Assembly (NCBI GenBank): GCA_964503885.1 | Contig: CAZDCD010000011.1 | Location: 62,001-126,000 of the forward strand | Direction: 5' to 3' | Source: CAZDCD01 sp964503885 | GTDB lineage: Bacteria; Bacteroidota; Bacteroidia; Bacteroidales; UBA10428 | Length of the DNA stretch: 64,000 nucleotides | In this document: piece by piece, positions 53,172 to 60,826 of the stretch | Layout: each line of letters opens with the position of its first letter | How positions within the stretch are numbered: position 1 is the stretch's first letter | Translations under genes and position numbers: made by a program | Notes under the pieces: model-generated | What the model saw: only the letters and a program-made list of their open reading frames with translations | Told to the model about the DNA's origin: nothing | Database searches by the model: none

Positions 53172-53840
53172 TTAAAAAAATACGCCGAAACGGAAACCAG
53201 CCAGGGGAACTGATCCTGTATACCCGAACTCGAAAGGTGAGTGGCTGAAGTACCTCGGATTGAGATCATCGGTTTTGATGAAGGCATACCGTATGCCTCC
53301 TCCGCAAAAGATATCCACAAAAAGGCGCTGGGCTATTTCGGTCTGGTACCCGATAAAAAAATCGGTGCCGATCTTATCAATGATGGTTTCATGATCGAAC
53401 AACCCATAGGTTATTGCCTGCAACCCAAAGCGATCAATATATCCCCAGCCTTCAATCTCATAAGTGAGCGTATAGTGGTTATAAAATCCTCCATATCCCA
53501 GGTACAATCCTACAGGTTTTGTATTGTACTGGATATAAAACCTGTGCGAAATGTTCATCCCATACCCGGTAAGTTTGTTGTACTTGTCGAATACCGATTC
53601 GTCTCCTGCAGCATCGTTTGAATTGTTTGTCAGCCGTTCATTCAGAAAAACCTGCGGCGAAAAAACGAGCCAGCTTTTGGATTTTCCCAGGTGAACATCG
53701 AGGTCGATGCGCATGCCGCTTATGAACATAAGTTGCGGATACCAGCTGATTCCAATGGATGAGATTGTATCCTGTGCACGGATTACGGATGCATTTAAAA
53801 AAATCAAAAATAATGAGCCAATCAGAGGTTTCATATCCAT
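53172..53840 (-). CDS. Predicted outer-membrane beta-barrel protein, unknown
   Basis: This 222-residue protein has a signal peptide (MKPLIGSLFLIFLNASVIRAQ from the second in-frame ATG at 53834) and alternating aromatic strands typical of small barrels (YGMNISHRFYIQYN, VGLYLGYGGFYNHY, FFIGYQTEIAQRLFVDIFCGGGIRYAF). No family assigned. It lies 15 bp downstream of the LVIVD-repeat lipoprotein gene on the same strand, so the two may be co-transcribed. Confidence 0.7.
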   Translation of the reverse strand: MDMKPLIGSLFLIFLNASVIRAQDTISSIGISWYPQLMFISGMRIDLDVHLGKSKSWLVFSPQVFLNERLTNNSNDAAGDESVFDKYNKLTGYGMNISHRFYIQYNTKPVGLYLGYGGFYNHYTLTYEIEGWGYIDRFGLQAITYGLFDHETIIDKIGTDFFIGYQTEIAQRLFVDIFCGGGIRYAFIKTDDLNPRYFSHSPFEFGYTGSVPLAGFRFGVFF

Positions 53841-53855
53841 GTCGCATATTTTTTT

Positions 53856-54626
53856 TTATTCCACCGGTATTTTGCTTAACAGGTTAAGGCTGTTATTGGT
53901 ATAACTATACTGGTATAGTCCGTCGTCAGCGGTCACCAGAAGAATATCTCCATCCGGGATCACATCGTTGGCTTTGATATCGAAATGATGCAGCAATGCA
54001 ATGTGGCTCCTGTCAGAAATATCATAGACCTTAAGACCGTTATCGCAAACAAAAAGAAGGTTTCCATCCACTCCAAGCCCTTTCGGTCCTTCCATCTGAT
54101 ACTCTTTTACAAGTCCCGGGGCTGAAAGATTTGAAATATCAATAATGTCGAGCTGATTGCTGCTCCTGCCGCACCAGGTATTTGACGAATTCAGGGTTAC
54201 ATAGGCATATTGTCCGTCGACCACAACAGGATCGCAACTGAAAACATGCCGGTAAACCGAAAGCTCTTCAGGAGATGAAGGATCAGAAATATCAACAATG
54301 TGCATCCCATCCTGTGTTCCTATGAAAAGGGTGTTGCCATATGGGAAAATGGTCTCCACGCCAAAGCCCAGCAGGAAGTTGCTTTTCGTTTCAGGTTGGG
54401 AAGGATCAGAGATATCAAACCTTCTCAGGTCTTCAGCCGTTACTGTGAAAAGATTATCGCCGCTTATGGCAAAACGCGCCGTGGATCCTCCCTTACCGAA
54501 TGAACCGTCTGTGCTTTTTCCGGCATCAGTAAAGCTTTCATCGCATGCAAAAAGAAGCACGGTAAAAAGCACAGTAAAACTGATTGACCCGATGCAGGTT
54601 TTCATGGTTCCGTATTTTTGATTCAT
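53856..54626 (-). CDS. LVIVD-like repeat lipoprotein (C-terminal partner)
   Basis: This 256-residue protein has a lipoprotein signal (VLFTVLLFAC) and repeated strands of the form ADLRRFDISDPSQPE, MHIVDISDPSSPE, LDIIDISNLSAPG and LKVYDISDRSHIA. These are LVIVD-type beta-propeller blades common in secreted Bacteroidota proteins. Its start codon overlaps the stop codon of the upstream gene by 4 bp (54623-54626), so the two are translationally coupled and probably function together. The ATG at 54605 (MKTC) is an alternative start. Confidence 0.8.
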   Translation of the reverse strand: MNQKYGTMKTCIGSISFTVLFTVLLFACDESFTDAGKSTDGSFGKGGSTARFAISGDNLFTVTAEDLRRFDISDPSQPETKSNFLLGFGVETIFPYGNTLFIGTQDGMHIVDISDPSSPEELSVYRHVFSCDPVVVDGQYAYVTLNSSNTWCGRSSNQLDIIDISNLSAPGLVKEYQMEGPKGLGVDGNLLFVCDNGLKVYDISDRSHIALLHHFDIKANDVIPDGDILLVTADDGLYQYSYTNNSLNLLSKIPVE

Positions 54627-55111
54627 TCCCAGCCGATAATTATGGTGTTTTCAGGCCGGTTCTCAGCATTGTATTCCCAGGGAATATAGCTTTCACCCGG
54701 CGGAAGAAGTTCAGGAAACGCATTTTTCACCCTGCTGGTTACATGCAAATTCTCAAGGTCTGTCAGATCCACGGCAACCAGGTCCACTGCATTATCGGCA
54801 TACAAAATAGTTCCCTTCAGCGCCATATCGATACAACCGGGAATTCTTACAAATCCGGCGTTCACAGGATTTGAGGGGTCTGTATTGTCAATCACATGAA
54901 TGCCATTGTACTTTTCATTAACATAAATATATTTGCCGATGGTATATATCTTGCCCGGCTTTTCAATTATCCGGGGAGGCATATAAGCTACTGAGGATTC
55001 GAGCACCTGCCGGGTCATCAATATGGGCCGGTAAGGGAATGGTTCCGGTTTATAGGGCTCCCAGCCGCAAATGATCAATGCCAAACCTGAAATCAGAAGC
55101 AGTTTTCTCAT
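54623..55111 (-). CDS. LVIVD-like repeat lipoprotein (N-terminal partner)
   Basis: I start at the ATG at 55111 (162 residues), which gives a short hydrophobic signal (MRKLLLISGLALIIC) with a lipobox Cys. The longer frame from 55159 has no signal character. Blades include YIYVNEKYNGIHVIDNTDPSNPVNAGF and VDLVAVDLTDLENLH, the same type as the partner. It ends with the motif IIIGWE and overlaps the next start codon by 4 bp. The pair looks like one propeller protein split in two or two interacting lipoproteins. Confidence 0.7.
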   Translation of the reverse strand: MRKLLLISGLALIICGWEPYKPEPFPYRPILMTRQVLESSVAYMPPRIIEKPGKIYTIGKYIYVNEKYNGIHVIDNTDPSNPVNAGFVRIPGCIDMALKGTILYADNAVDLVAVDLTDLENLHVTSRVKNAFPELLPPGESYIPWEYNAENRPENTIIIGWE

Positions 55112-55359
55112 GGCGGGAAGAGTTATATTTGCACCGATAAAATTAACCAAATGATGCAAATTATTGCAAAAGGTTGCTTAAGAAAACAATATTAATGATC
55201 CGCGAGCTGCTTTTCTCTTATAAATCATTGTTTTCCTGTTAGTTTGCAGGATCACCTTATACACATGAGTAAATGCAAATAAAATGGCTTTACATTTAAA
55301 TTCATAACAGCTTTTAAAATAAATCGACTATTATTATTTTTTCAAAAAATACACCCATC

Positions 55360-55737
55360 ATGAACAAAACAACTTACACCGATCTTGCCCGTTCTGTTTT
55401 CCATGCAATGAACACCCGCGATTTCGCCACACTGGAGATGAATGTCACCGAAGATGTGGTTTTTGATTTTCCCGGTGCAGGAAAAATAGAAGGAAACCGG
55501 AGGGTGATGCTATTTCTGAAAGCTTTGCTGCGAAAGTATCCTATTCTGGCATTCGAGGTTTCTGAAATTCTTATTGACAATCAAAATGCCTGCGCCGTAT
55601 GGACTAACAGGGGTGAAAACAGCGAGGGAATAGCGTATGCAAATAGCGGTCTTACCCTGATGCAGTTCACAGGAAACAAGATTGCGTATATCAGCGATTA
55701 CTTCAAAGATACATCGTTTGTTCAACCTGATAAATAA
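55360..55737 (+). CDS. NTF2-like (SnoaL/DUF4440-type) small protein
   Basis: This 125-residue protein has the N-terminal helix pattern SVFHAMNTRDFATLEMNVTEDVVFDFPGAG and late strands CAVWTNRGEN and ISDYFKDTSF, consistent with the cone-shaped NTF2-like fold (SnoaL type). The family includes isomerases, hydrolases and ligand-binding proteins; there are no diagnostic catalytic residues. It is followed after 45 bp by a flavoprotein gene on the same strand, so an operon of two is likely. Confidence 0.75.
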   Translation: MNKTTYTDLARSVFHAMNTRDFATLEMNVTEDVVFDFPGAGKIEGNRRVMLFLKALLRKYPILAFEVSEILIDNQNACAVWTNRGENSEGIAYANSGLTLMQFTGNKIAYISDYFKDTSFVQPDK

Positions 55738-55782
55738 CCGGACGGACATCCGGCTTCATGAACCCAATCGATTCTGTCACCC

Positions 55783-56457
55783 ATGAAAAATGTAATAACA
55801 TTCAACGGAAGTCCTCGCTTAAGCGGGAATACTACAGCCCTTCTCAGTAGTTTTATCGGGGGAGTGCGGGATGCCGGCGGAACAGCCGAAGAATTCAGAG
55901 CACAGGAGTTGAACCTTGAATATTGCAGAGGTTGCCTGAGATGCAATATTCTCGGCAGGTGTTCGATAGAAAACGACGACTGGTCCCGGATCAGTGAAAA
56001 AATACTGATGGCTGATGTTATCGTCTTTGCTACGCCCGTTTACTTTCACCACGTTACGGCCCCACTTAAAAAACTGATCGACAGGTTCAGGTCCTTTGTC
56101 CATGTTCAGATTACCGAAACAGGACTAAAACATACACCCAGGCATTCCTGGAAAAAAGATTTCGCGCTGATCTTGTGCATGGGATCCTCAGATGACTCCG
56201 ATGCAAGACCGGTGGAAGAATTGTTCCGGTACATAGCTGCAATTCTGGGTCCGGAAAACAGGGTGCATATCATTAAAGCTACACGCCTGGCAGCGGCCGG
56301 ACAGGTATTGAAATCAAGGGATGACCTGGCCAAAGTCTACGCCAGGATGGAGATTCCCGTTTATCTTGCTGAGCAGGATTACAGGAAAAATCAGCAGACA
56401 CTCAAAAACTGTTACGATCTGGGGAACAATTTGATCCCCGGAACGCCACAGGCATGA
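55783..56457 (+). CDS. NADPH-dependent FMN reductase-like / iron-sulfur flavoprotein
   Basis: This 224-residue flavodoxin-fold protein starts MKNVITFNGSPRLSGNTTALL (the FMN-binding GSPR-GNT loop) and has CRGCLRCNILGRCSIENDD, a compact Cys pattern of archaeal-type iron-sulfur flavoproteins, followed by DVIVFATPVYFHHVTAPLKKLIDR. Such proteins carry electrons or reduce quinones in anaerobes. With the NTF2-like gene upstream it may form a small redox operon. Length is normal for the family. Confidence 0.85.
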   Translation: MKNVITFNGSPRLSGNTTALLSSFIGGVRDAGGTAEEFRAQELNLEYCRGCLRCNILGRCSIENDDWSRISEKILMADVIVFATPVYFHHVTAPLKKLIDRFRSFVHVQITETGLKHTPRHSWKKDFALILCMGSSDDSDARPVEELFRYIAAILGPENRVHIIKATRLAAAGQVLKSRDDLAKVYARMEIPVYLAEQDYRKNQQTLKNCYDLGNNLIPGTPQA

Positions 56458-56600
56458 TGAATGCACCGTGAAAAAGTGGGGATAAATGCCTAAATAGTGA
56501 TCTGCTCCGAAATAACTGCAGTATCAAGTCCGAAAAGAAATCCTGCCTGATGTGCCTGGAGGAACATTTAATGATTATCATTTTATCGTTCCAAACCGTA

Positions 56601-57881
56601 CTAAATACACTGCCCTGTCAGCACAGGATCATTGCCTTCCCTGATGCCGGTTATTAATACATGCACAAAGGTGTTTTTAACCGATGGTGTATCCACCTCC
56701 GCTGGAATGTAATGTTGCCCGTAACCCGAAGAAGTATCTTTGAAGGTTTTTTCAATAAGCAAAACCTGTTTTCTGCCCATGAATTGCTTCCGGTAATTCA
56801 GCTTGTTTGTTTCGCCGATCTGCCTGATCATTTCACTTCGCACATGTTTAACCTGTTCGGGTATATGACCCGCCATTCTTTCAGCCCGTGTCCCTTTCCT
56901 GACGCTGTATTTGAAAGTGTGTACATGACTGAAACCTGTCTCCCTTACAACCTTGCAGGTTTCATTGAATTCGGTTTCAGTTTCACCGGGAAAGCCCACA
57001 ATAATATCGGTAGTGAAATTAAACAGCGGGTACTGTTTTTTAAATTTTTCAACAATCGACAGGTATTGTTTCAGGGCATACTGACGGCGCATCTGCATAA
57101 GTATCCTGTCAGAACCGCTCTGAAGACAGAGATGCAGGTGGGGACACATTTTCGGATGGGCAAAAAGTTCTATGAACCTGTCGCCAAATCCTTCGGGCTC
57201 AATGGATGATATACGAAGACGAAAATCACCCTCTGTTGCCAGGATTTTTCCGACCAGGTCTTCAAACGAATTGTTTTCATACCTGTACCGGCTGATATTT
57301 ACCCCGGTAAGCACAATTTCTTTGTATCCGAGGTCAATTACTTTCCTGATGTTTTCAAGGATATCGTTTACAGGACGGCTCGAAGCCCTTCCCCTTACAG
57401 CAGGCACAATACAGAAGGTACAAAAGTTATTGCATCCGTCCTGTATCTTGATCATGCTGCGGGTATGGAATCCCTTTTCCACCGGACTGAAATCAAACAG
57501 GTTCTGCTTAAGATCAGAAGGGTGCACGATTTCTCCTTTAAAATGGGAGTCAACGAGGGTAAAGACTGAACTCTTACGATCATTTTCTATTACCCAGGTT
57601 ATATCTTTTCTGTTCTCAAGCCATTCTTTCTGGCTCCCGGCCATACACCCGGTGACCACCAAAAGCCTGCTTCCGTTTTTGCCTGCAGCCTGATTTATGA
57701 TGTTCCTGGATTTGTGATCGCTGGTATTGGTAACCGTACAGGTATTCACAATGTATACATCTGCCTGTCCACTGAACGGTACAATTGAATATCCGGCTTT
57801 GTAAAAATCGGTGACCAGTGCGTCGGTCTCAAATTGATTCAGCCTACAGCCCAGGGTTTTAAATGCAACTTTCCTGTCCAT
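56601..57881 (-). CDS. mtaB: tRNA t6A37 methylthiotransferase (MtaB)
   Basis: This 426-residue radical-SAM methylthiotransferase has the N-terminal cluster cysteines in LGCRLNQFETDAL, NTCTVTNTSDHK and TGCMAG, and the radical-SAM triad CNNFCTFCIVPAVRGRA. A TRAM-like C-terminal domain follows. The NTCTVTN form and Asn-Gln-Phe-Glu after Cys distinguish MtaB from MiaB and RimO. It adds a methylthio group to t6A at position 37 of tRNA. It is immediately after miaB (1 bp) on the same strand. Confidence 0.88.
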   Translation of the reverse strand: MDRKVAFKTLGCRLNQFETDALVTDFYKAGYSIVPFSGQADVYIVNTCTVTNTSDHKSRNIINQAAGKNGSRLLVVTGCMAGSQKEWLENRKDITWVIENDRKSSVFTLVDSHFKGEIVHPSDLKQNLFDFSPVEKGFHTRSMIKIQDGCNNFCTFCIVPAVRGRASSRPVNDILENIRKVIDLGYKEIVLTGVNISRYRYENNSFEDLVGKILATEGDFRLRISSIEPEGFGDRFIELFAHPKMCPHLHLCLQSGSDRILMQMRRQYALKQYLSIVEKFKKQYPLFNFTTDIIVGFPGETETEFNETCKVVRETGFSHVHTFKYSVRKGTRAERMAGHIPEQVKHVRSEMIRQIGETNKLNYRKQFMGRKQVLLIEKTFKDTSSGYGQHYIPAEVDTPSVKNTFVHVLITGIREGNDPVLTGQCI

Positions 57882-57882
57882 T

Positions 57883-59340
57883 TCACACGGTTTCTTCTAC
57901 ACATGCCCGCACCAGCGATGCTTCCAGCGCAAAATCTGTTGCAGCCAGGATATCTGCCTCCACAAATCTGCCGATAAGGGATTCGTCAGCTGATGCAAAC
58001 CGGAGCACGATCTTTCCTTCGGTGAGGGCCGACAGGTAACCCGGTCTGCGGTCCCTTCCCGTTACAAGCACCTTCATTCTTTTTCCGGCAAGCATCTCAT
58101 TCTCTTTGGCTGTATGCTTTGTAAGTTCTTCGGTAAGGATATGCAGGCGTTCCGTTTTAATACGCGCAGGAATATCATCTTCCCAGTGCGAGCTGGCTGC
58201 GCCGGGACGGGGTGAATATTTAGCGATGTAGGCCATATTGAACCTGAATGCCTCCATGGCTTTCCTTGTATTCTCAAACTGCACATCCGTTTCACCGGTA
58301 AATCCTACAATAATATCTGTAAATACAGTTGCTTCGGGTATTATCCTGCGAATGCTGTGCATGATCTTCCGGTAATCGTCTACCGTATGTTTGCGGTTCA
58401 TCCTGATGAGCACCTTATCGTCTCCGGATTGCAGCGGTAAATGAATCTGTCTGGCGAGGCACCGGTATTCTGCAATTGTGCTTATCACTTCATCGGTCAT
58501 ATCACGGGGATGTGGTGAAGTAAAGTATACCCAGAAATTTTTCCCTGAAGAATTTCCAAATTCCCCTATCATTCTCAGCAAACGTGGAAATGTTACTTCG
58601 TCACCTTTTTTGTCAAGACCGTAGGAGTTTACATTCTGTCCCAGCAGGGTGATGGATTTAAATCCCTGTTCAACAAGCAATTTCAGTTCAGCGAGAATCT
58701 CTTCCGATGGTCTTGATATCTCGCGTCCCCTTGTATATGGGACCGCACAAAATGTACAGAATTTATCGCACCCGTTCTGAATAGGAATAAATGCCTCAAA
58801 TACCGAAGTATAGGTAGGTTTCACACTCCAGAAACGTTTCATCTCTTCAGCAGGATGATGCACCAGGGGTTTGAGCCCTGCTGTTCCGTTCACTTTCAGA
58901 TTCAGGGATAGCTTTTTACCGGCAAAACCAGTCGTTCCGCTTTCAAAATCCTGCCTGTTTTCGGGATGAGATTCATGAATCTTAAGGCTTGCAGGTGTGA
59001 CTATGCCATACTGTGACACCATTCCAGGAAAACGGGGAAGCTCCCTCATATCAAAAATGAGATCGAAAAGCTTCAGGAATTTTTCACGGTCTGCAGGAAG
59101 CACACATCCTGAAATGAATGTGATGAGGTTATGGTGATTTTTCCAGGTGTTCCATTTGTGAATGCGGGAATACACCTTATCTATTGATTTCTGGCGCACC
59201 GAGCATGCCAGGATACCTAAAAGCTCCGCCTGATCTTCATGATCTGTCCATGTGTATCCCATCTGCCCGAGTACCGTGCGCACACGCTCACTGTCGGACT
59301 TATTCATCTGGCAACCCAATGTAACAAGATGGTATTTCAT
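57883..59340 (-). CDS. miaB: MiaB-type tRNA methylthiotransferase
   Basis: This 485-residue protein has cluster cysteines in LGCQMNKSDSERVR, LACSVRQKSIDKV and SGCVLPADREKF, the radical-SAM motif CDKFCTFCAVPYTRGRE, and a C-terminal TRAM domain (MLAGKRMKVLVTGRDRRPGYLSALTEGK). It installs ms2 on i6A37 of tRNA. The second Cys context reads LACSVR instead of the usual NTCAVR/NTCSVR, and it is longer than typical MiaB (about 440-475). It may therefore belong to a side group. It sits upstream of mtaB. Confidence 0.78.
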   Translation of the reverse strand: MKYHLVTLGCQMNKSDSERVRTVLGQMGYTWTDHEDQAELLGILACSVRQKSIDKVYSRIHKWNTWKNHHNLITFISGCVLPADREKFLKLFDLIFDMRELPRFPGMVSQYGIVTPASLKIHESHPENRQDFESGTTGFAGKKLSLNLKVNGTAGLKPLVHHPAEEMKRFWSVKPTYTSVFEAFIPIQNGCDKFCTFCAVPYTRGREISRPSEEILAELKLLVEQGFKSITLLGQNVNSYGLDKKGDEVTFPRLLRMIGEFGNSSGKNFWVYFTSPHPRDMTDEVISTIAEYRCLARQIHLPLQSGDDKVLIRMNRKHTVDDYRKIMHSIRRIIPEATVFTDIIVGFTGETDVQFENTRKAMEAFRFNMAYIAKYSPRPGAASSHWEDDIPARIKTERLHILTEELTKHTAKENEMLAGKRMKVLVTGRDRRPGYLSALTEGKIVLRFASADESLIGRFVEADILAATDFALEASLVRACVEETV

Positions 59341-59463
59341 GACATCAGAAGTTTTGGATACTGGATACCGGATTTATGGCAAAAAAATTAAATTCAAAAC
59401 CCTGTTTTGTAAACGTTGAACCTGCCTGCGTCAGGCTGGCTTTGGACAGTGAACTTTATTCCC

Positions 59464-60186
59464 TCAGAAATACACTTCCGTCTTGATCTGATCAGCCGGA
59501 AAGTTTTGCTCCGTCAGGATATCATAAACTTCATAAATCATATCACAATTGCCGCAAAGATAAACCAAAGTTTCTGAACTCACGGGATATTTACGTATAT
59601 AATCCGTTACCCGCCCCTGGAACTTTCCTTTGTTCTCACGGCTTACACATGAAATATACCTGCTATCGGGATAAAAATGGCTATCGTATGTTTCATTGCC
59701 GAACCGTATACCATGAATCATGGTATAATCAAGGCCGGGATTTGAACCTGCCATGCTGTGGAACGGGGCAATTCCTGTACCGCTTGCTATAAAAAGGTGC
59801 TTTTTATGGAGCATTTCCCCGTTCAGCGTAAAAAATCCGAAGGGACCTTCGGCATCAAGAAAATCACCCGGCCTGCATAGATGGAGCCTTTTCGATACCA
59901 TACCCTGATCAACCTCTTTGATCAGCACTTCCAAAAACGGATCGTTTTCGCTGCTGTAGATCGAATATTCACGGAGCTGATTATCGCCGGGTAATCCAAG
60001 TGTCAGATGCTGACCGGCCTTGAACAGTATATTGTTTTTATCGAATCGCAGTATATAGGCTGTCGAGGTCAGGTTTCTTATTTCCAAAAGCCTGAATTGC
60101 GGGATTACTCTGAAGCCATCTAATAGTGATTCCGGTTTTTTTTTATTTAGGTTCAGCAAACTATGCTTGCTTGCCTGATTTTTCAT
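59464..60186 (-). CDS. Ferredoxin/flavodoxin-NADP reductase-type oxidoreductase
   Basis: This 240-residue FAD/NAD(P)-binding protein has the FAD motif REYSIYS, the region FGFFTLNG, GTGIAPFHSMAG for nucleotide binding, and CGNCDMIYEVYDIL near the C-terminus. It ends KTEVYF, as in FNR-type enzymes. It transfers electrons between NADPH and ferredoxin or flavodoxin. No 2Fe-2S domain is fused. It is followed by the two small membrane-protein genes further upstream on the same strand. Confidence 0.85.
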   Translation of the reverse strand: MKNQASKHSLLNLNKKKPESLLDGFRVIPQFRLLEIRNLTSTAYILRFDKNNILFKAGQHLTLGLPGDNQLREYSIYSSENDPFLEVLIKEVDQGMVSKRLHLCRPGDFLDAEGPFGFFTLNGEMLHKKHLFIASGTGIAPFHSMAGSNPGLDYTMIHGIRFGNETYDSHFYPDSRYISCVSRENKGKFQGRVTDYIRKYPVSSETLVYLCGNCDMIYEVYDILTEQNFPADQIKTEVYF

Positions 60187-60253
60187 AGAGAGAGATTAAA
60201 AATAAATTTGATTATGTGCACTGCATCAATACGGTTCATTTAAAAGCAGCCTG

Positions 60254-60436
60254 TTATTCACCTTCCGGTAATACACATGCTCCGGTTCCACAGCCACATG
60301 AAATATCGTCATCGGTTGAGGCTTTGCATGAGGTGATCCTCACACGCTCATTTTTTCCGAATAACAGCCTTATTCCGAAAGCCATAAACACCAACCCAAC
60401 CAACACCACAGATACCAGAAGTAATTTTAAAACCAT
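60254..60436 (-). CDS. Small single-pass membrane protein with Cys-rich tail
   Basis: This 60-residue protein has a transmembrane helix (residues 3-27) and a tail ending SCGCGTGACVLPEGE with four cysteines, a potential metal or iron-sulfur site. It resembles short conserved Bacteroidota membrane proteins that I recall near redox-complex genes. It is 47 bp downstream of a similar small gene, with which it may form an operon. Function unknown. Confidence 0.6.
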   Translation of the reverse strand: MVLKLLLVSVVLVGLVFMAFGIRLLFGKNERVRITSCKASTDDDISCGCGTGACVLPEGE

Positions 60437-60483
60437 TATAATGCAGTTATTTTAACAGGAAAACAACGGAAAGAATGAATTGT

Positions 60484-60717
60484 TTAGCGGGAAATTATTT
60501 TAAGACCGGAGGGATCGATCCCGGTCTTTTCTTTAAGTAACCGGTAATTCTTGATTTCATCGCATTTTACGCAGGTAATCCCTCTTTCCTTCATGTGCCG
60601 GTTATGTCCGATCGATGTTTCAGGAAAGCTCTTGTTTCTGAAAAAAATATTCAATCCCAGCAACAGGAACGAGATAAGCATAACAATCGCAGTCATTACA
60701 AAAGTGATCAGGCCCAT
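60484..60717 (-). CDS. Small single-pass membrane protein (FPETSIGHN motif)
   Basis: This 77-residue protein has a helix at residues 4-27 and a polar tail with FPETSIGHNRHMKERGITCVKCDE, a motif I recall as conserved among Bacteroidota small membrane proteins. One CxxC pair (CVKC). A consensus -7 element TAAATTTG lies 14-21 bp upstream of the start codon. The neighbouring 60-residue gene has a related layout. Function unknown. Confidence 0.65.
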   Translation of the reverse strand: MGLITFVMTAIVMLISFLLLGLNIFFRNKSFPETSIGHNRHMKERGITCVKCDEIKNYRLLKEKTGIDPSGLKIISR

Positions 60718-60730
60718 GATAATTTTTTCA

Positions 60731-60738
60731 CAAATTTA
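60731..60738 (-). promoter_or_regulatory. -7 element for the small membrane-protein genes
   Basis: TAAATTTG on the minus strand matches the Bacteroidota -7 consensus exactly and lies 14-21 bp before the ATG of the 77-residue protein. The -33 TTTG is not evident. Confidence 0.4.
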
Positions 60739-60826
60739 CCACAATATTAGTACATTAAACTCTTTCGGTATAATTTTGTTTTTCTGGTTCCCGGTTGAAC
60801 CGATAACTTTTGCCCGTGTTATTACT

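Noticed and set aside
60551..60826. N-terminal extension of the fused E1 gene
   Set aside because: The extra 92 residues overlap the small membrane-protein gene on the other strand and do not resemble E1-alpha N-termini.
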